Assembly: GCA_020746835.1 (NCBI GenBank)
Contig: JAGPNK010000006.1
Span: 1-64,000, forward strand
Direction of reading: 5' to 3'
Length of the DNA: 64,000 nt
Origin: Stachybotrys elegans
Taxonomy: Eukaryota; Ascomycota; Sordariomycetes; Hypocreales; Stachybotryaceae
Part shown: in pieces, positions 23,001 through 34,005 of the stretch
How the letters are laid out: each line of letters starts with the position of its first letter
How positions within the stretch are numbered: position 1 is the first letter of the stretch
Notes under the pieces: generated by a model
What the model was told of the DNA's origin: nothing
The model's input: the letters and a program-made list of their open reading frames with translations, nothing else
Database searches by the model: none
Program-made: the position numbers and the translations under genes

Positions 23001-26000
23001 CATGATATTGTTGTTGTGCAGCATCTCGATCCCTAATGGCTGGGATTAACGCCACTTTTCCAAAATTTCTAGAACTCATAGAGTTCCACAGGCTCGTGTG
23101 GCCCTGGACGACTGCAGCCCTGCAAAAGCGTCCACAACTTTAGCGTTTTACTTGCTTCCACGCATCGCCAATGACGTTCGTGTCTCGCCATCCGGACTGT
23201 CATGACCTTTTGGGAATCAGTCCCGCGAGCCTCCACACAGCATTGCTGTCGACCCAGCTGTCAAGGTCCTGGCGCTGGCTGGAAACCCTAAGACTAAACA
23301 GCCTAGAGCACGCCTCACCTGGGCACCCCCCCGACATGCTCCTCCCAGTGGAGGAGGAACCTTAAGAGTAACTCTTATATGGCTTGCGTTTCAACCATGA
23401 TTCACGATTCAAATAGCCCTCTGCCCAGACCAAGGGCAACTGACAAATCGACTTCAGTGCGGCATGGCGATTAATTGACTTGGCTCGGTCCGTTTTCGCT
23501 TTGACCATTGAGGAAATAGTAACAATGGCAAGAATGGACGACCGGGCAGGGAATTGCACTTTCGATTATGCAGGATCCTGGCACTACCAGATGACGCAGT
23601 GCAAGGAAACGTGGGGTGGCTTTTTCTTCATTGCCCACACATCACCATGTGATTAAATTCGTCGCCCACGTGGCACAAAAGCGCCGTTCCCGCGCTTGCT
23701 GGTCCTTCTCCAATGGCCTGCAGTTGCGGACATTCATGCATCCGTCGTCATGAGAGAATCGTCAGCAGCGCAGCAACGTACGGTGTCCGGCAAGTTATGT
23801 TTCTCAGACCCCAGCAGCTAAATATCCGCCTCTGAGATTCAGATCCCGGTCGCTTGGTTGCAGTGGGTTGGCTGCCGCGTGGTTGGAGAGCCAAGTCCAG
23901 GCATGACGGCGTCGTCGTGTCGCAACCTGTCACCCGAGGCACCACAGGCGCATGTACTCTCTATATGCAGGATTCGTATGAGCTGCTCTGTGCTCTTGGT
24001 ACATGGCAGATACATGCCCCGACAGGAACGAGGGAGAACCCGCCATCGGCCAGGGGTAGCAGCAAGGATCAGACCCGGTGAAACTGTCATTGGATTGCCC
24101 AGATCCAATCACGCTCTGAAACCTTTGTTGCCTGGGACCCAAGGGTCCTGGAAATGTCGTCAGTAACCATGCAGCACCGAGTCCCGATTGGACGGAGCAG
24201 AGATCGCGTGGGATTCCTTAGATGGATGTTGCTCCTACTCATAAAAAGTACCTCCGAGTTGTCTTGGCCCGCGCCCTTTGGAGACTGTGAAGGCCAGTGC
24301 TCCCGATCCCATTCTGTCCCAGGCGGTCCGGTTCCCGATGTCTTCTCCTCCAAGAAAGAGAAATTTTCTCTAGGTGGGCTTGGCCGGGCCGTTGCTAGGC
24401 TCTGGGCGACTCTTAGTCTCCATCGCTGGCTCTCGCGAGCGACAACCCCGTCAACAATCAGCGACCACTCGTGACCACCAATGCATGTCCTCATATTCGC
24501 TTAACTGCTCCATCGACCCAACAGCTCGTCCCGGTCACCACTCTATGGGCCCGGTAATTGTTTGAGGCCATACAGCACCCTGCATACAACACAGCAAAGC
24601 GTGCGCTGCTGCGAAACGACCGCAGAAAACTCAGCGTCCAGCGGGTCCGGTAGTTGATATGGTCCACCGCGGCGGAGCCCAGAATCATTCGAGAATCACT
24701 GGCCACTTTTTCCTTTGGTACCGAAATAACAGCACACCCTACAACGCTCCATGGTCGAGTCTGCTTCTTGCAGTATCAGTAACGAGGCCAGCCTGGTGCG
24801 GCTCGACCGACTCCAACCGGTACCACGGCGCCCTCAAATGCATACAGGCTGATCAGCATCACGTCAGGTACAAGGCCGACGGGGGTACATGCATGGTAGA
24901 ATGCCTGGTGAAGGCAGGGTTGACAGGTGGACTGCAAATTAAGGAACATGATGGGCCAGACACTGAGGTTCGGGACAGCCAGTCGTCACAAAGACAGACA
25001 ATACATAGACCTCCCACTGGCTTGAGCGTCGATCCTACACAAAGAGAAGAGAGGGACATCGGGTGCTTTTGGGCCGACAGAAGGCTTCCTGACAAGGGGC
25101 AGACAGCCCCCAGTCGAAAGCGGCTCCCTGGTTGGCCAACCATTGAGGAGCCTGGACTTGCTGTCACTCACATTGCTGAATCAGTGGCATGCCACCGAAT
25201 CCTAAGCTCCCAGTAGCTGGTCACCGCTCGCTTGGCAATCCATAGCTATCACCCCCATGTTTTGGGAATTCCTATCCCGCCCTATGGTTTCGGGATACTT
25301 TATCCACTTCTGGTCTATCCACGGTACTAACAGGACAGGTGACAGGTCTGAGATAAGAATGATTCGATATCAACCTTTGGTTCGCTCGCATAGTATCAGC
25401 ACGAAGGGTAGGGGGCGGTGCTTGCAGAGCTATCGTGAGACTTGACGCCTCGAGCATGAATAAGACGTGAACCAAGGAGAGGATGTTGCGGTTAGGATGA
25501 TTGGGATACGATGTGAGGCAGGCCATTGGACAATCCATCAGACAGTTTCGTTTCCGACCGACAGAACATGCTTGGCCCGCCCCGATACAGGCGGGATGCG
25601 TCTGCACTCTGGATCGACAGCCTGCATACACAAGGTTCGGAGCCAAGCCACATTTTGTTCTCACTATCTTTCTGCCGTCCTACGTATTTGAGTCATGGGC
25701 AAGCGTGACAAGGATCTCTCAATCTGGCAAATCGAGGTGCTATTAATCCCTACACAATACGAAATACGCAGCGGCTTGGCAAAACGAGAAGGAGAAGAAG
25801 AAAGAGGAAAAAGAAAGGAAGAAGAAAGGAAGAAGAAAGGGAAAAGGAAAAAGAAAGGAAGAAAGAAAGAAAGAGAGGGGGGGCTCGTAGGGCTCAGGTG
25901 GCTTGTCGGGCGGCACGGTTCCATGGCCGAGTCTTTTGTTGATGGACCAGGTCACGTACAAACCCAGTGCGGGCGGGAAACATCTCCTGGGGGATGGAGA

Positions 26001-26492
26001 TCCCAGGTGTGGGTGCCAAAACCTGGCTTGAACTTTTGTTCAGACGTTGCCTATCAACCAGTCTTGCAAAGTCCGGCGGGTCTTCGTCTGGTCCCAACAA
26101 CGCCCTCGTTCACTCCCTGTTCAAGAGTATAGATGGTCCTACTGCGGGCGTCGAGGCGGCCGAGGGCCCGGGTTACGTTACCGACGCGCGGGATTCCCTG
26201 GGTCCCATCGCCTCTTGGCTACCAAAAAGCCTGAGGGAGGCGCATGGTCGAGTACCAAAGAAACTCGAAGGCAGAGCAGTTTCAAGATTCGAAGGTCAGG
26301 GATCAACACAGGATTCCCGGATCACACAACTTTAACCAGACAATGTATGGATGATGTGTCTTCCGTCGGGACTTTGTCCTACCCGGATAATCATGGTGTT
26401 GAATTGGTCAATTTTGCAGCATCTATGCTCGGGGTTGACCATTATGCAGGTAGGAGGCGCGTTGCCACCTACCGAATTGCGCCGAATCTCTC
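20089..26492. other. Gene-poor region, right part
   Basis: 6.4 kb without a supportable gene. The first few hundred bases are the promoter and leader of the MCNY gene (a minus-strand TATATA lies near 20.32 kb, about 240 bp from its ATG). The rest has only short open frames without domains, plus a 98-nt homopurine tract. No terminal inverted repeats, reverse transcriptase or transposase motifs were noticed. Confidence 0.5.
25786..25883. repeat. 98-nt uninterrupted homopurine tract
   Basis: Every base from 25786 to 25883 is A or G, mostly GAA, GGAA and GAAA units, ending in seven G. Non-coding. Such tracts can adopt triplex (H-DNA) structure and act as nucleosome-disfavouring elements. Confidence 0.95.
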
Positions 26493-27559
26493 TCAGCACA
26501 TGACGCTGTCGGTGCAATCAAAGAACTCTGGCCAGGCGGCCGCGACCTGGGAACCAACCAGCCTCTGGATCTCGATTCCGGGGTGGTAGTCGTTGAACCA
26601 CAGCTGCAGCCATATCAGTCACATCGCTCTCCGTACTGTATTCTTGCGGCAACTTACGCAAGACACGCCGTCTCCGTTAAAGCAGGTGGCGTCGGGGGAG
26701 CCGTATTCTTGAGGGTTGTCGAGGGCCTCGTTGAAGCCGAGCGTCGTGTCAATGACTCTGAAGGTGGCGTCGTCGTTGGCTGCTGTGAACTCGCCGATGT
26801 AGTCCGTGACGATGCCGTTGAACTGATCAATGACGTTCCTGAGAATGGCAAGGTTCTCGGGAGGGTTAGAGTTGAGAAACATGGGAGACCTATCAGTAGC
26901 TGTGAGGCATTAGCCAAACCGTCCCACGCTGTCCTGGTACAGGCACTGGACTCACGAGGCACGGTGAGAATAGCAAAGTTGCGGGCACCGGCATCATACA
27001 GGATCTGCACTTGCTCGAAGTAGGCGTCGATGATGGAGGTCAGCCTCTCCTGCTGGCCATCCATCCACCACGAGTTGCCAACGTCGTTGACTCCCATCCA
27101 GACAGCGAAGAGTGCATTGTCCGAGGTCCACGGCGCGTAGCAGGGCTTGCTTGCCAAGCTGTTGCTAAAAATTCCAACCTGGTCAATGAGTGTGCGGACG
27201 TGGTCGGCGTACGGCGGGATGATGTCTCCGTCAACGACGGCGCCGCCATAGGCAAAGTTGTAGGAGAGCGTCAAGCTCGAGTTGAACTCGGTAACCATGA
27301 AGCCGACCCAGTCTAGGCCGCCCGAAGCGGTCCATCCGGGCAGCGGTGGATTTCCTAGAGGATTCGCTGCCGAAGGCTTTGCTCCATCAATTTCAAAGCC
27401 CGTCTGGGAGTACGAGTCGCCGCTGCAGAGAGTTCGTCAGTTTATGTCGAGGCGTGGATGCCTACCCTAGACTTACAAGCTGATGAGGTAGTTTGGGGTC
27501 GCCTGGGCACTGATGGCAGCGGCACCAGCAAGGCCAGCATAGACTAAGGATTGGCGCAT
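26493..27559 (-). CDS. Secreted GDSL/SGNH esterase (CE16 acetylesterase-like)
   Basis: Four exons, complement(join(26493..26603,26658..26899,26956..27422,27477..27559)), 300 residues; all introns are 52-54 bp with GT...AG ends and matching phases. An N-terminal signal peptide ([20 protein letters not shown]) is followed by the nucleophile block FGDSYSQTG, formed across intron 1; block II-like [10 protein letters not shown]; oxyanion block GVNDVGN; and the D-x-x-H block NDYHPG in the last exon. These are the catalytic Ser, Gly, Asn and Asp/His of the SGNH superfamily. Length and the YGGA signature fit fungal carbohydrate esterase 16 enzymes that deacetylate plant-wall oligosaccharides; the substrate is inference. 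The protein ends VMC, with a second cysteine 8 residues before the end that could pair. Confidence 0.92.
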
Positions 27560-28093
27560 TGTAAGACTACGATGAAATTTGGTGAAAGAAGCCGGGACTT
27601 CTACGACAAGGTGTTGTTATCGTGGCTAGAACGGCGTTTCTATACATCCTCACTGTCGCTGGACGTGCTTCTTGGAACGCAAAGATTCTACGCAAGCCAC
27701 AGCTCCAAGAACCTACATATCCTACGGGATTGGCGGAAGTCCTCCGGGTAGACAAGTCCACGAAACGCGGCGGCGGAGGGAACACCTGCGACAGCCTAAA
27801 GCAGTATCCTGTGAGGAGCGAAGTGGGCTTCCCTATATTGTTCCTGCATCTACAAGTTCGGATGAACGGAAATCGGACAAATAAACGAAGATCAATTGCC
27901 TCTTCAGCTGGCTAACTAAACGACAGATCTAGCCCTGCAAGAGGGACTTCGGAAGGTCGGCTTCCCTCGGAGTCGACGGACGTAAGGAGTGGTGGAGCAA
28001 GTCGAAGAGCAGGGCTCATTGTGTTGTGGCCCCCAAAAAGGATTGGCAGTGAAGCGAGAGAGGGGGGGGGGGGGGGGGGGGGGGGGCGTGATT
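27560..28093. other. Spacer between GDSL esterase and Zn2Cys6 factor
   Basis: 534 bp carrying the esterase promoter and the 3' end of the transcription-factor gene, including a 25-base G run. No TATA box obvious. Confidence 0.5.
28062..28086. repeat. 25-base G homopolymer just downstream of a stop codon
   Basis: Twenty-five consecutive G starting eight bases after the stop codon of the minus-strand transcription factor, so the mRNA would carry a poly-C tract at the start of its 3' UTR. The exact length is likely to be unreliable in the assembly. Confidence 0.96.
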
Positions 28094-29707
28094 TTAAGAA
28101 CTTTCATCATCTTCAAACTCGACGGAATCACGAAAAACCTCCAGCTCGACCCTCAGTTCCGACAAGAAGTTGGCGAGCGCCGCCTCCTGGCTCTGGATTG
28201 CCGTGATGGTGTTGTCGACGGAACCTGTGAACATGGAGGTACCATTGGGGCCGCGCGAGGGCTGCATGCCGTTATCGAGCGCGGCCGAGGAGTGAAGAAC
28301 CGTGGCCGACTTGCGCAGTCGCGTGAGGAACTGCAGCGCAACTTGCACGGCGAGGAACATTTGGAAGCGCGGCGAGGAGTCGACCTCGATGGAGCCGATG
28401 CTGACGTCCGGGAGCTTCCAGTAGCGAAATTCGACGTGAGACTCGGCGTGGGCAAGCTCGCGGCGGACGAGGCTGAAGATCTTTTGGAAGATGTCGAGTA
28501 TGCGGACATACATGGAGAGGGCAAAGAGAGAATTGCCCGGCTCGGAGCTGTCGATGCGCGACTGCATCGTCGAGGGCTCGTCTGCGCTGCAGAGCTCCTC
28601 GAAGATGTCGGCCACGGTGCCCGTGAGCCCAAAGACCTCGTCGACGGGGAAGCCGCTGCCGCGAAACCTCTCGTCGGCGGGCCGTCCTAGAGCCGGGCTC
28701 TGCGCGGTGGCATCCGGGGAGGGGAGGCTGCCGGACAGCTCCAGGAGGCGGGAGTGGATCTCTGAGAAGCGAGCCATCCAGTGGACAGTGGCGCCCTCGG
28801 CGATGCTGCTTGGAGGTGGTCTGGGGTGGTGGCGGAGGGCAATCTGGCGCGAACCGTGGCGAGCCGAGCGAGGCCGGCCGGAAGGAGGCTGCTGCTGTCT
28901 CTTTCTCAGGGGCACGGATGACAGCGAGCCTTGGAGGGAGGAGTTGAGGATGGGACTGGGGCTGATGAAGGGAGGGACGGCGGGGATATCGGGGTACACG
29001 GAGGAAGAAGAAGGGAGGAACCTGTTGTTGCTATTCCACAGGTCGGCAAAGCTGGCTTGAGGGGGGAAGTCGTCAACTCTATCCGGGATGCCGGGGGAGA
29101 ATAAATACTCGGCTGGGCCAGGCGCGCCGCCGCCAAAGAAGGGATGATGCGGATGTGGATGCGGCGGCGGCGGCGGCGGCTGAGGCTGGTCCATGTTGAA
29201 GTTGAAGTCGGCAAGGCCCAGCATGGAGCCCTGTGTAACGACGGAGAGGCTCTGGGGCGCCAGCTCACCAGCTGGAGTCGCCATGGGGACTAGAGACACC
29301 ACCGGCCAAGGGGTGGAAGAAGTAAGTTCGGTGAAGGGACAAGAGGAAGGGGGGGGGGGCAAAAACGTGGATGATGTTCAAGACATGAGCAAAAGGGGGG
29401 AGGGGGGAGGGCACGTACCCGGTTCGGGTTGGACAAGGCTCATCTCGCTCTCGACTGTCCGTCGACGCTTCGGAGAGCGGCGGCCAACATGCGAAACTTC
29501 GGCGCTTGAGGAGGGGGCCGTCTGCTGAGGGTTGTTGTTGTTTTGCTGCTGCTGCTGCTTCTTGTACCGGAGCGACGGGCTCGACTTGCACTCGGCCTTG
29601 AGCCGTACGCAGCGCTCGCAGGGCTCCTCGCCCGTACGCTTGCAGCTGAGCTTCTGCGCGTGGCATCGATCGCAGGCCTTTCGGATGACGTTGTCCGCCA
29701 TGGCCAT
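28094..29707 (-). CDS. Zn2Cys6 (C6) fungal transcription factor
   Basis: Two exons, complement(join(28094..29289,29419..29707)), 494 residues. The binuclear zinc cluster is at the N-terminus: C12-x2-C15-x6-C22-x7-C30-x2-C33-x6-C40 within KACDRCHAQKLSCKR, followed by a linker, a poly-Gln/Asn stretch (residues 51-61) and a basic RRSPKRRR segment. The 129-bp intron (GTACGT...CTCTAG, with an 11-G run) joins QPEP to VPMATPAGE. The C-terminal half is Pro/Ser-rich, then helical (LSMYVRILDIFQKIFSLVRREL), and resembles the regulatory half of AflR-like factors, which is a family impression only. It is nuclear and DNA-binding. No biosynthetic core gene is adjacent, so targets are unknown. Confidence 0.9.
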
Positions 29708-32635
29708 CACCGGTCTGTGTGTGTATGTGTCTCGGCAGTGCGAAAAAAGGGGGATCCGCAAGGAGGGTGGAAGGGGATAAAAGCGGAATAAAACAAAGTC
29801 AAAGTTGCGACAACAGCCTCGGAGGCGGAGGGAAGGGGGGGGGGTTGGTTGGTGATGTGTTCAGGTATGTGTTTGCGCCGAAGCGGGCTTCTTTTTATTT
29901 CTTTTTTCTTTTCTTTTCTACCTTGTTTCTTCTCCGGACCTTGGCTGTCTATTGTAGACACAGGAAACAGAAAGGCGGTAGTAAGGGGATGGGGGGAAAA
30001 GAATAGAAAGGGTGGAAGAAGGAGGGAGTCGAGGAGGGGAGGAAAGGGGGGTGATGGGAGTGGACGAACAACTTCGTTTTGTCTTTCGGCGTCGCTTGTT
30101 GATACAGGTCTCGAGGAGGAGGCGTCTCCTTTGCCATCATCTTCACTCATGGCCTTTCTCCTTCCCCCCCATTCCATTTTATCCTCGCCTTCATTGTTCG
30201 CCTCTCTGCCTCGCCCGCTCGCTCACCTTTGCGGTTGCTGAGGCAAGGGAATCGCCGCGGGCGCGCGCGTTACCCTTTCGTCTGACATTGTGGGAAGGAG
30301 GAATGACAAGGGGGAGAAAAAGGAAAAGCAAAATCGAGAGAGATGGAGCGGTGATTGCCGGTACCGATGGGCTGCACAAGGCAAGCATTCGCTGGCCCTT
30401 CGAGGCTGGTCCCAGCTGGAGTGATACGACGCGATGGCCCGTTTGCATGCGTCGTCTAGCAGCAGCAGCAGCAGCCATTGGAAGAGGAGAGGAGAGGAAA
30501 CGAAAAAAAAAGGTCAATTTCCCCTGGGCCTCACTCTTGCAGGAGACTGCTGCTGCTTGGACCTGGGCTGGTTTCTTCGGCATGCAGGCAAGCGTCTGGA
30601 GATGGACTCCCGAACCCACCCATACGCCCTCCTCCCTTCTCCCCCATCCCTCCCACCCTCCACGGGATGTGAGACCCCCGTACCCGAGCGCCGGGAATCT
30701 GTTCCAGTCCGGTGGGTTGATCCTGTGGCCTCAGCAGGGTCCGACGGGTCGTGGCGTTTGCGCACGGCAGGGGCTGCCATGATTTTCTGTACGCCCTATC
30801 GTGGTGGAGTTTTGTCTGTATACATCTTGCGCCTCGAGTTGTGTATACAGTCGATAGGACTGGCATTCTTCTCCTCGTGCCGTGCCGTGTCTGCCTCCGA
30901 GCTTTCTTTTTCTCCAACTCCACGGAACCGAGGAAGCAGAAACATCGTGAAGTCTGGCATAGAAAGGGCAAGAAACGAACCGCGCAGGAATAATGGGGGG
31001 GGGAAATGCGGTGTGACTTGCCTCGAGCATCTGCCGTTCACCCCAGGGCAGTTCTCTGTTGCACTGGCGGTACATGGTCGCGGGAGGTTGCAGTTCAAGG
31101 CTGAGCATGGTGACACGCACTCTCACGATTGGCGGCTCGTCAGGTGGGTGCTTGCTAACCGATCCATTTGCTCATCGGTAGTTGCGAGGCTAGCTACAGG
31201 TACGTCTTTGAGCTGATCTGCCGCCATTTCGTGCATCTCCTCCATGGCACGTGTAGAGATGGAGCTGTAAGCTGGCTGGCTAGATGTCGCCAACCACCTC
31301 GCCAATCCCTCGAGGCCTACTCTACTCGTCTTTTTACAACAGGATAAGCTATTACGTGGTGATAATAATGTAAATAAGATGTCATTAAAGCCTCGTCTCA
31401 TTACATCCCATCTAAGAATGCTATGCTACAAGCCTGCTCAACCCTCTCCCCTATACGGCGAGCACTCGTAAGACATCACAGTCAACATTGTCAACCAATA
31501 GAACGACCCAATGGCTTGGTAACTCAGGAGCATGTGTCAAACTACCAATGGTCCCGATAGTCCGGTTCGGCCATAGGACCCTGAAAGGGGGACAAGGAGG
31601 GACATCTCCTTCCCGTGGATGCTTCTCGCCACAAACCACATCACATCTCTCTCTATCCCTCTCCCTGTCACAAAGCTTTCTGGAGCTCCTGTGGACGTTT
31701 TGCCATAAAAGGACCCCTCTTTGGTGCGACGCCGTCGCGCGGGCGCTACACACACGCGCTGCATGTAGAAGCCTCGGTCCCGTCCTCGGACAATGTCGTC
31801 TTTCTTGCGCGCTCCGCCACGCAAGCACAGTGAGGCGGGAGGAAATGAGATCACGAGAAGCCCTCCCTGTTCGACGATGCGCTGCTGATCTCACAGGGGG
31901 GGCGCATGCGCTCCAGACAGCCTCGCCATGAGTAGAGGGAAGGGAAAGTGAGAGGCACATGCCGACGCCAATGCAGAGTGCCGCTCCCTCCCTCGTCGCT
32001 AGGCTTGCGCGTCGCACAGAACCAAGGAGAAAAACCTACGAACCGCCTGCTATCGACGCCGCTTGGGACGGGAAGAAGCAGGACCTGCCTTAGTTACACC
32101 ATGACGCAGGGATTCGCGACCATGGGAGGAAAAGTGAGGCTATCTCGAGGTCTTTGTCTCTCCTTTTTCTTTCCCCCTTTTTGCCCCCTAATGCAAGGAA
32201 GGGAGGGGCGGCGCGCATCAACTTCCCGCTTGGAGCAGCTCCATCGCTGTTGTTAGACGCAGCACTGTCGCGTGGAGAGAGACGGAAGGGTGGTGGCGCC
32301 TGCAAGGGCGCCGATCAGTGTCTTGGGAGGGGGGGAGAGTGCGGTGGTGGCACCAATTCGGAGCCAGCGGGAAGGTCATGTGCACCAGTCCGTTGATGCG
32401 GTATCGAGGAGATTTGATGGTGATTTGAGTCGAAGGTAATGAAGGGGAAGGTGGTGAGCCGCGTGTCTGTTGAAGCCTGAGGTGCCATGATGGAGAAGTG
32501 CGCTGTTCATTGGGTTTCATCGTGAGGATGGCGAGAAATGATCAAATAAGTATTGTAAGTATTGTAAGTAGAGGAAGTAGTTTACACGGTCATTATGCGC
32601 TATAAATCCAATCATCAAACGTCCACGTACGCTCT
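29708..32635. other. 2.9-kb non-coding region upstream of the Zn2Cys6 factor
   Basis: Pyrimidine- and purine-rich leader and promoter sequence of the C6 factor (to about 30.3 kb), followed by mixed sequence ending at the 3' side of the flavohaemoglobin gene. Several open frames of 100-250 codons exist, but none has a domain, and they overlap on both strands. Confidence 0.5.
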
Positions 32636-33883
32636 CTAAAAGCCACCTGTCTCGAAAAGCTCGAGATGCGTCCTTTCAGCCGTCACGCCCTTCCCCAGCA
32701 AGAAGTTCTTCGTCTGATGCATCCATTTCTCTGGCCCACAGATAAAGTACTGCGTTGACGCATCGTCCAGATGCAGCGTCTCCTCCTGGTCCAGCCTCGC
32801 CACGTCCAAGCGGCCCTCGACGTGGTCAGCCTTGTCGGCCTCCTCAACCGTCTTGACAAAGAACCGCGCCCTCACGTTGCTGTGCTTGGCGGCCGCCTCC
32901 TGCACGTCCTTCTTGAAGCAGACGTTGCTGGAATCGCGAGCGCCGTGCAGCCAGCTTATGGGCCGCGAGGAGTTGGCGTTGAGGAGCGTCTGCAGCATGG
33001 ACATGACGGGCGTGGCGCCTACGCCGGCGGATAGCAGGACGATGGGGGTCGTCTCGGGGAGGGACTTGGCGTCAAGGAAGAAGTCACCGTGGGGTGGGCT
33101 GAGCTCTACCACGTCGCCGACGTTGTATCGGTTGTGAAGGATGTTGGAGATGAGTCCCGGCACCTTGCCAGCGGCCAAATCCTCAATGGAGGCGTCTTCC
33201 ATAGCCTCCTTCTTAACCGTGACGCGGTAATGGTTCATGTTGGCGATGGGGGCCTCGCTCAGGCTGAACTGCCTGCTCTGGTGGAGGCCGTTCAGCTCCC
33301 GGACAGGGACCTGCAAACTGACGTATTGACCGGGGAGGTAGGAGGGGATGAACTTGCCATCGACCGGCTTGAGGGTGAAGCTGGTGATGGCGTCCGTCTC
33401 GGCCTCCTTCTTGACAATCTCGAACTTGCGCCAGTCCTGCCAGTCGCCCATCTCGGCGTACAGGGTCTTCTCGCGCTGGATGAAGATGTTGGCTAGCTGC
33501 CCGTAGGCAGCGACCCAGGCGTCGACAATCTCGGGCGTAAGGGCGTCACCGAGGACGATGCCAAAGGCCTCGACGAGGTGCTTGCCCACAATGTCGTACT
33601 GCTCCGGACGGATGAAGAGGGAGACGTGCTTCATGGCGATGTGCTCGACGGCCGGGCCCAGCTTGCCGAGGTCGTCGATGTGTGAGGCGTAGGCAAGGAC
33701 CGACTTGGCGAGGGCGGCGGGCTGTGCGCCCGTCTCTTGGCTGCGGAGGGAGAAGACATTCTTAAGCTCCGGGTGGGTGTTGAGCATGTTGCGGTAGAAG
33801 GTGGTGGTGATGGTGTTGCCATGCTGCTTGAGGATAGGTACTGTCGCTTTGACGAGCTTGACTTGAGCTTGAGTGAGAGCCAT
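32636..33883 (-). CDS. Flavohaemoglobin (nitric oxide dioxygenase)
   Basis: Single-exon 415-residue fusion of a globin domain (1-140), an FAD-binding domain (about 150-255) and an NAD(P)-binding domain (260-415). It converts NO and O2 to nitrate with NAD(P)H, protecting from nitrosative stress. Key globin residues are present: B10 Tyr30, E7 Gln54 and proximal F8 His86 (IAMKHVSLF). The flavin site is SRQFSLSEAP, the nucleotide motif is LSAGVGATPVMSML, and a C-terminal CGPEKWM and FETGGF follow. Length is standard. No targeting sequence is seen, so it is probably cytosolic. A minus-strand TATA box lies about 120 bp upstream. Whether it is NO-induced cannot be judged from the promoter. Confidence 0.97.
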   Translation of the reverse strand: MALTQAQVKLVKATVPILKQHGNTITTTFYRNMLNTHPELKNVFSLRSQETGAQPAALAKSVLAYASHIDDLGKLGPAVEHIAMKHVSLFIRPEQYDIVGKHLVEAFGIVLGDALTPEIVDAWVAAYGQLANIFIQREKTLYAEMGDWQDWRKFEIVKKEAETDAITSFTLKPVDGKFIPSYLPGQYVSLQVPVRELNGLHQSRQFSLSEAPIANMNHYRVTVKKEAMEDASIEDLAAGKVPGLISNILHNRYNVGDVVELSPPHGDFFLDAKSLPETTPIVLLSAGVGATPVMSMLQTLLNANSSRPISWLHGARDSSNVCFKKDVQEAAAKHSNVRARFFVKTVEEADKADHVEGRLDVARLDQEETLHLDDASTQYFICGPEKWMHQTKNFLLGKGVTAERTHLELFETGGF

Positions 33884-33998
33884 GTTGACCTAGGAATGGT
33901 GCGATTCTAGAGCAAATGTAGAGGGAGTAAGTCTGGTTTGGAGTCGATTCTATGATGAGAGTGAATCATATCCATGTCTCCATCACGAAGCAGAGCCC

Positions 33999-34005
33999 TT
34001 TTATA
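33999..34005 (-). promoter_or_regulatory. TATA box of flavohaemoglobin gene
   Basis: TATAAAA on the minus strand within CCTATAAAAGGG, about 116-122 bp before the start codon at 33883. Confidence 0.55.
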
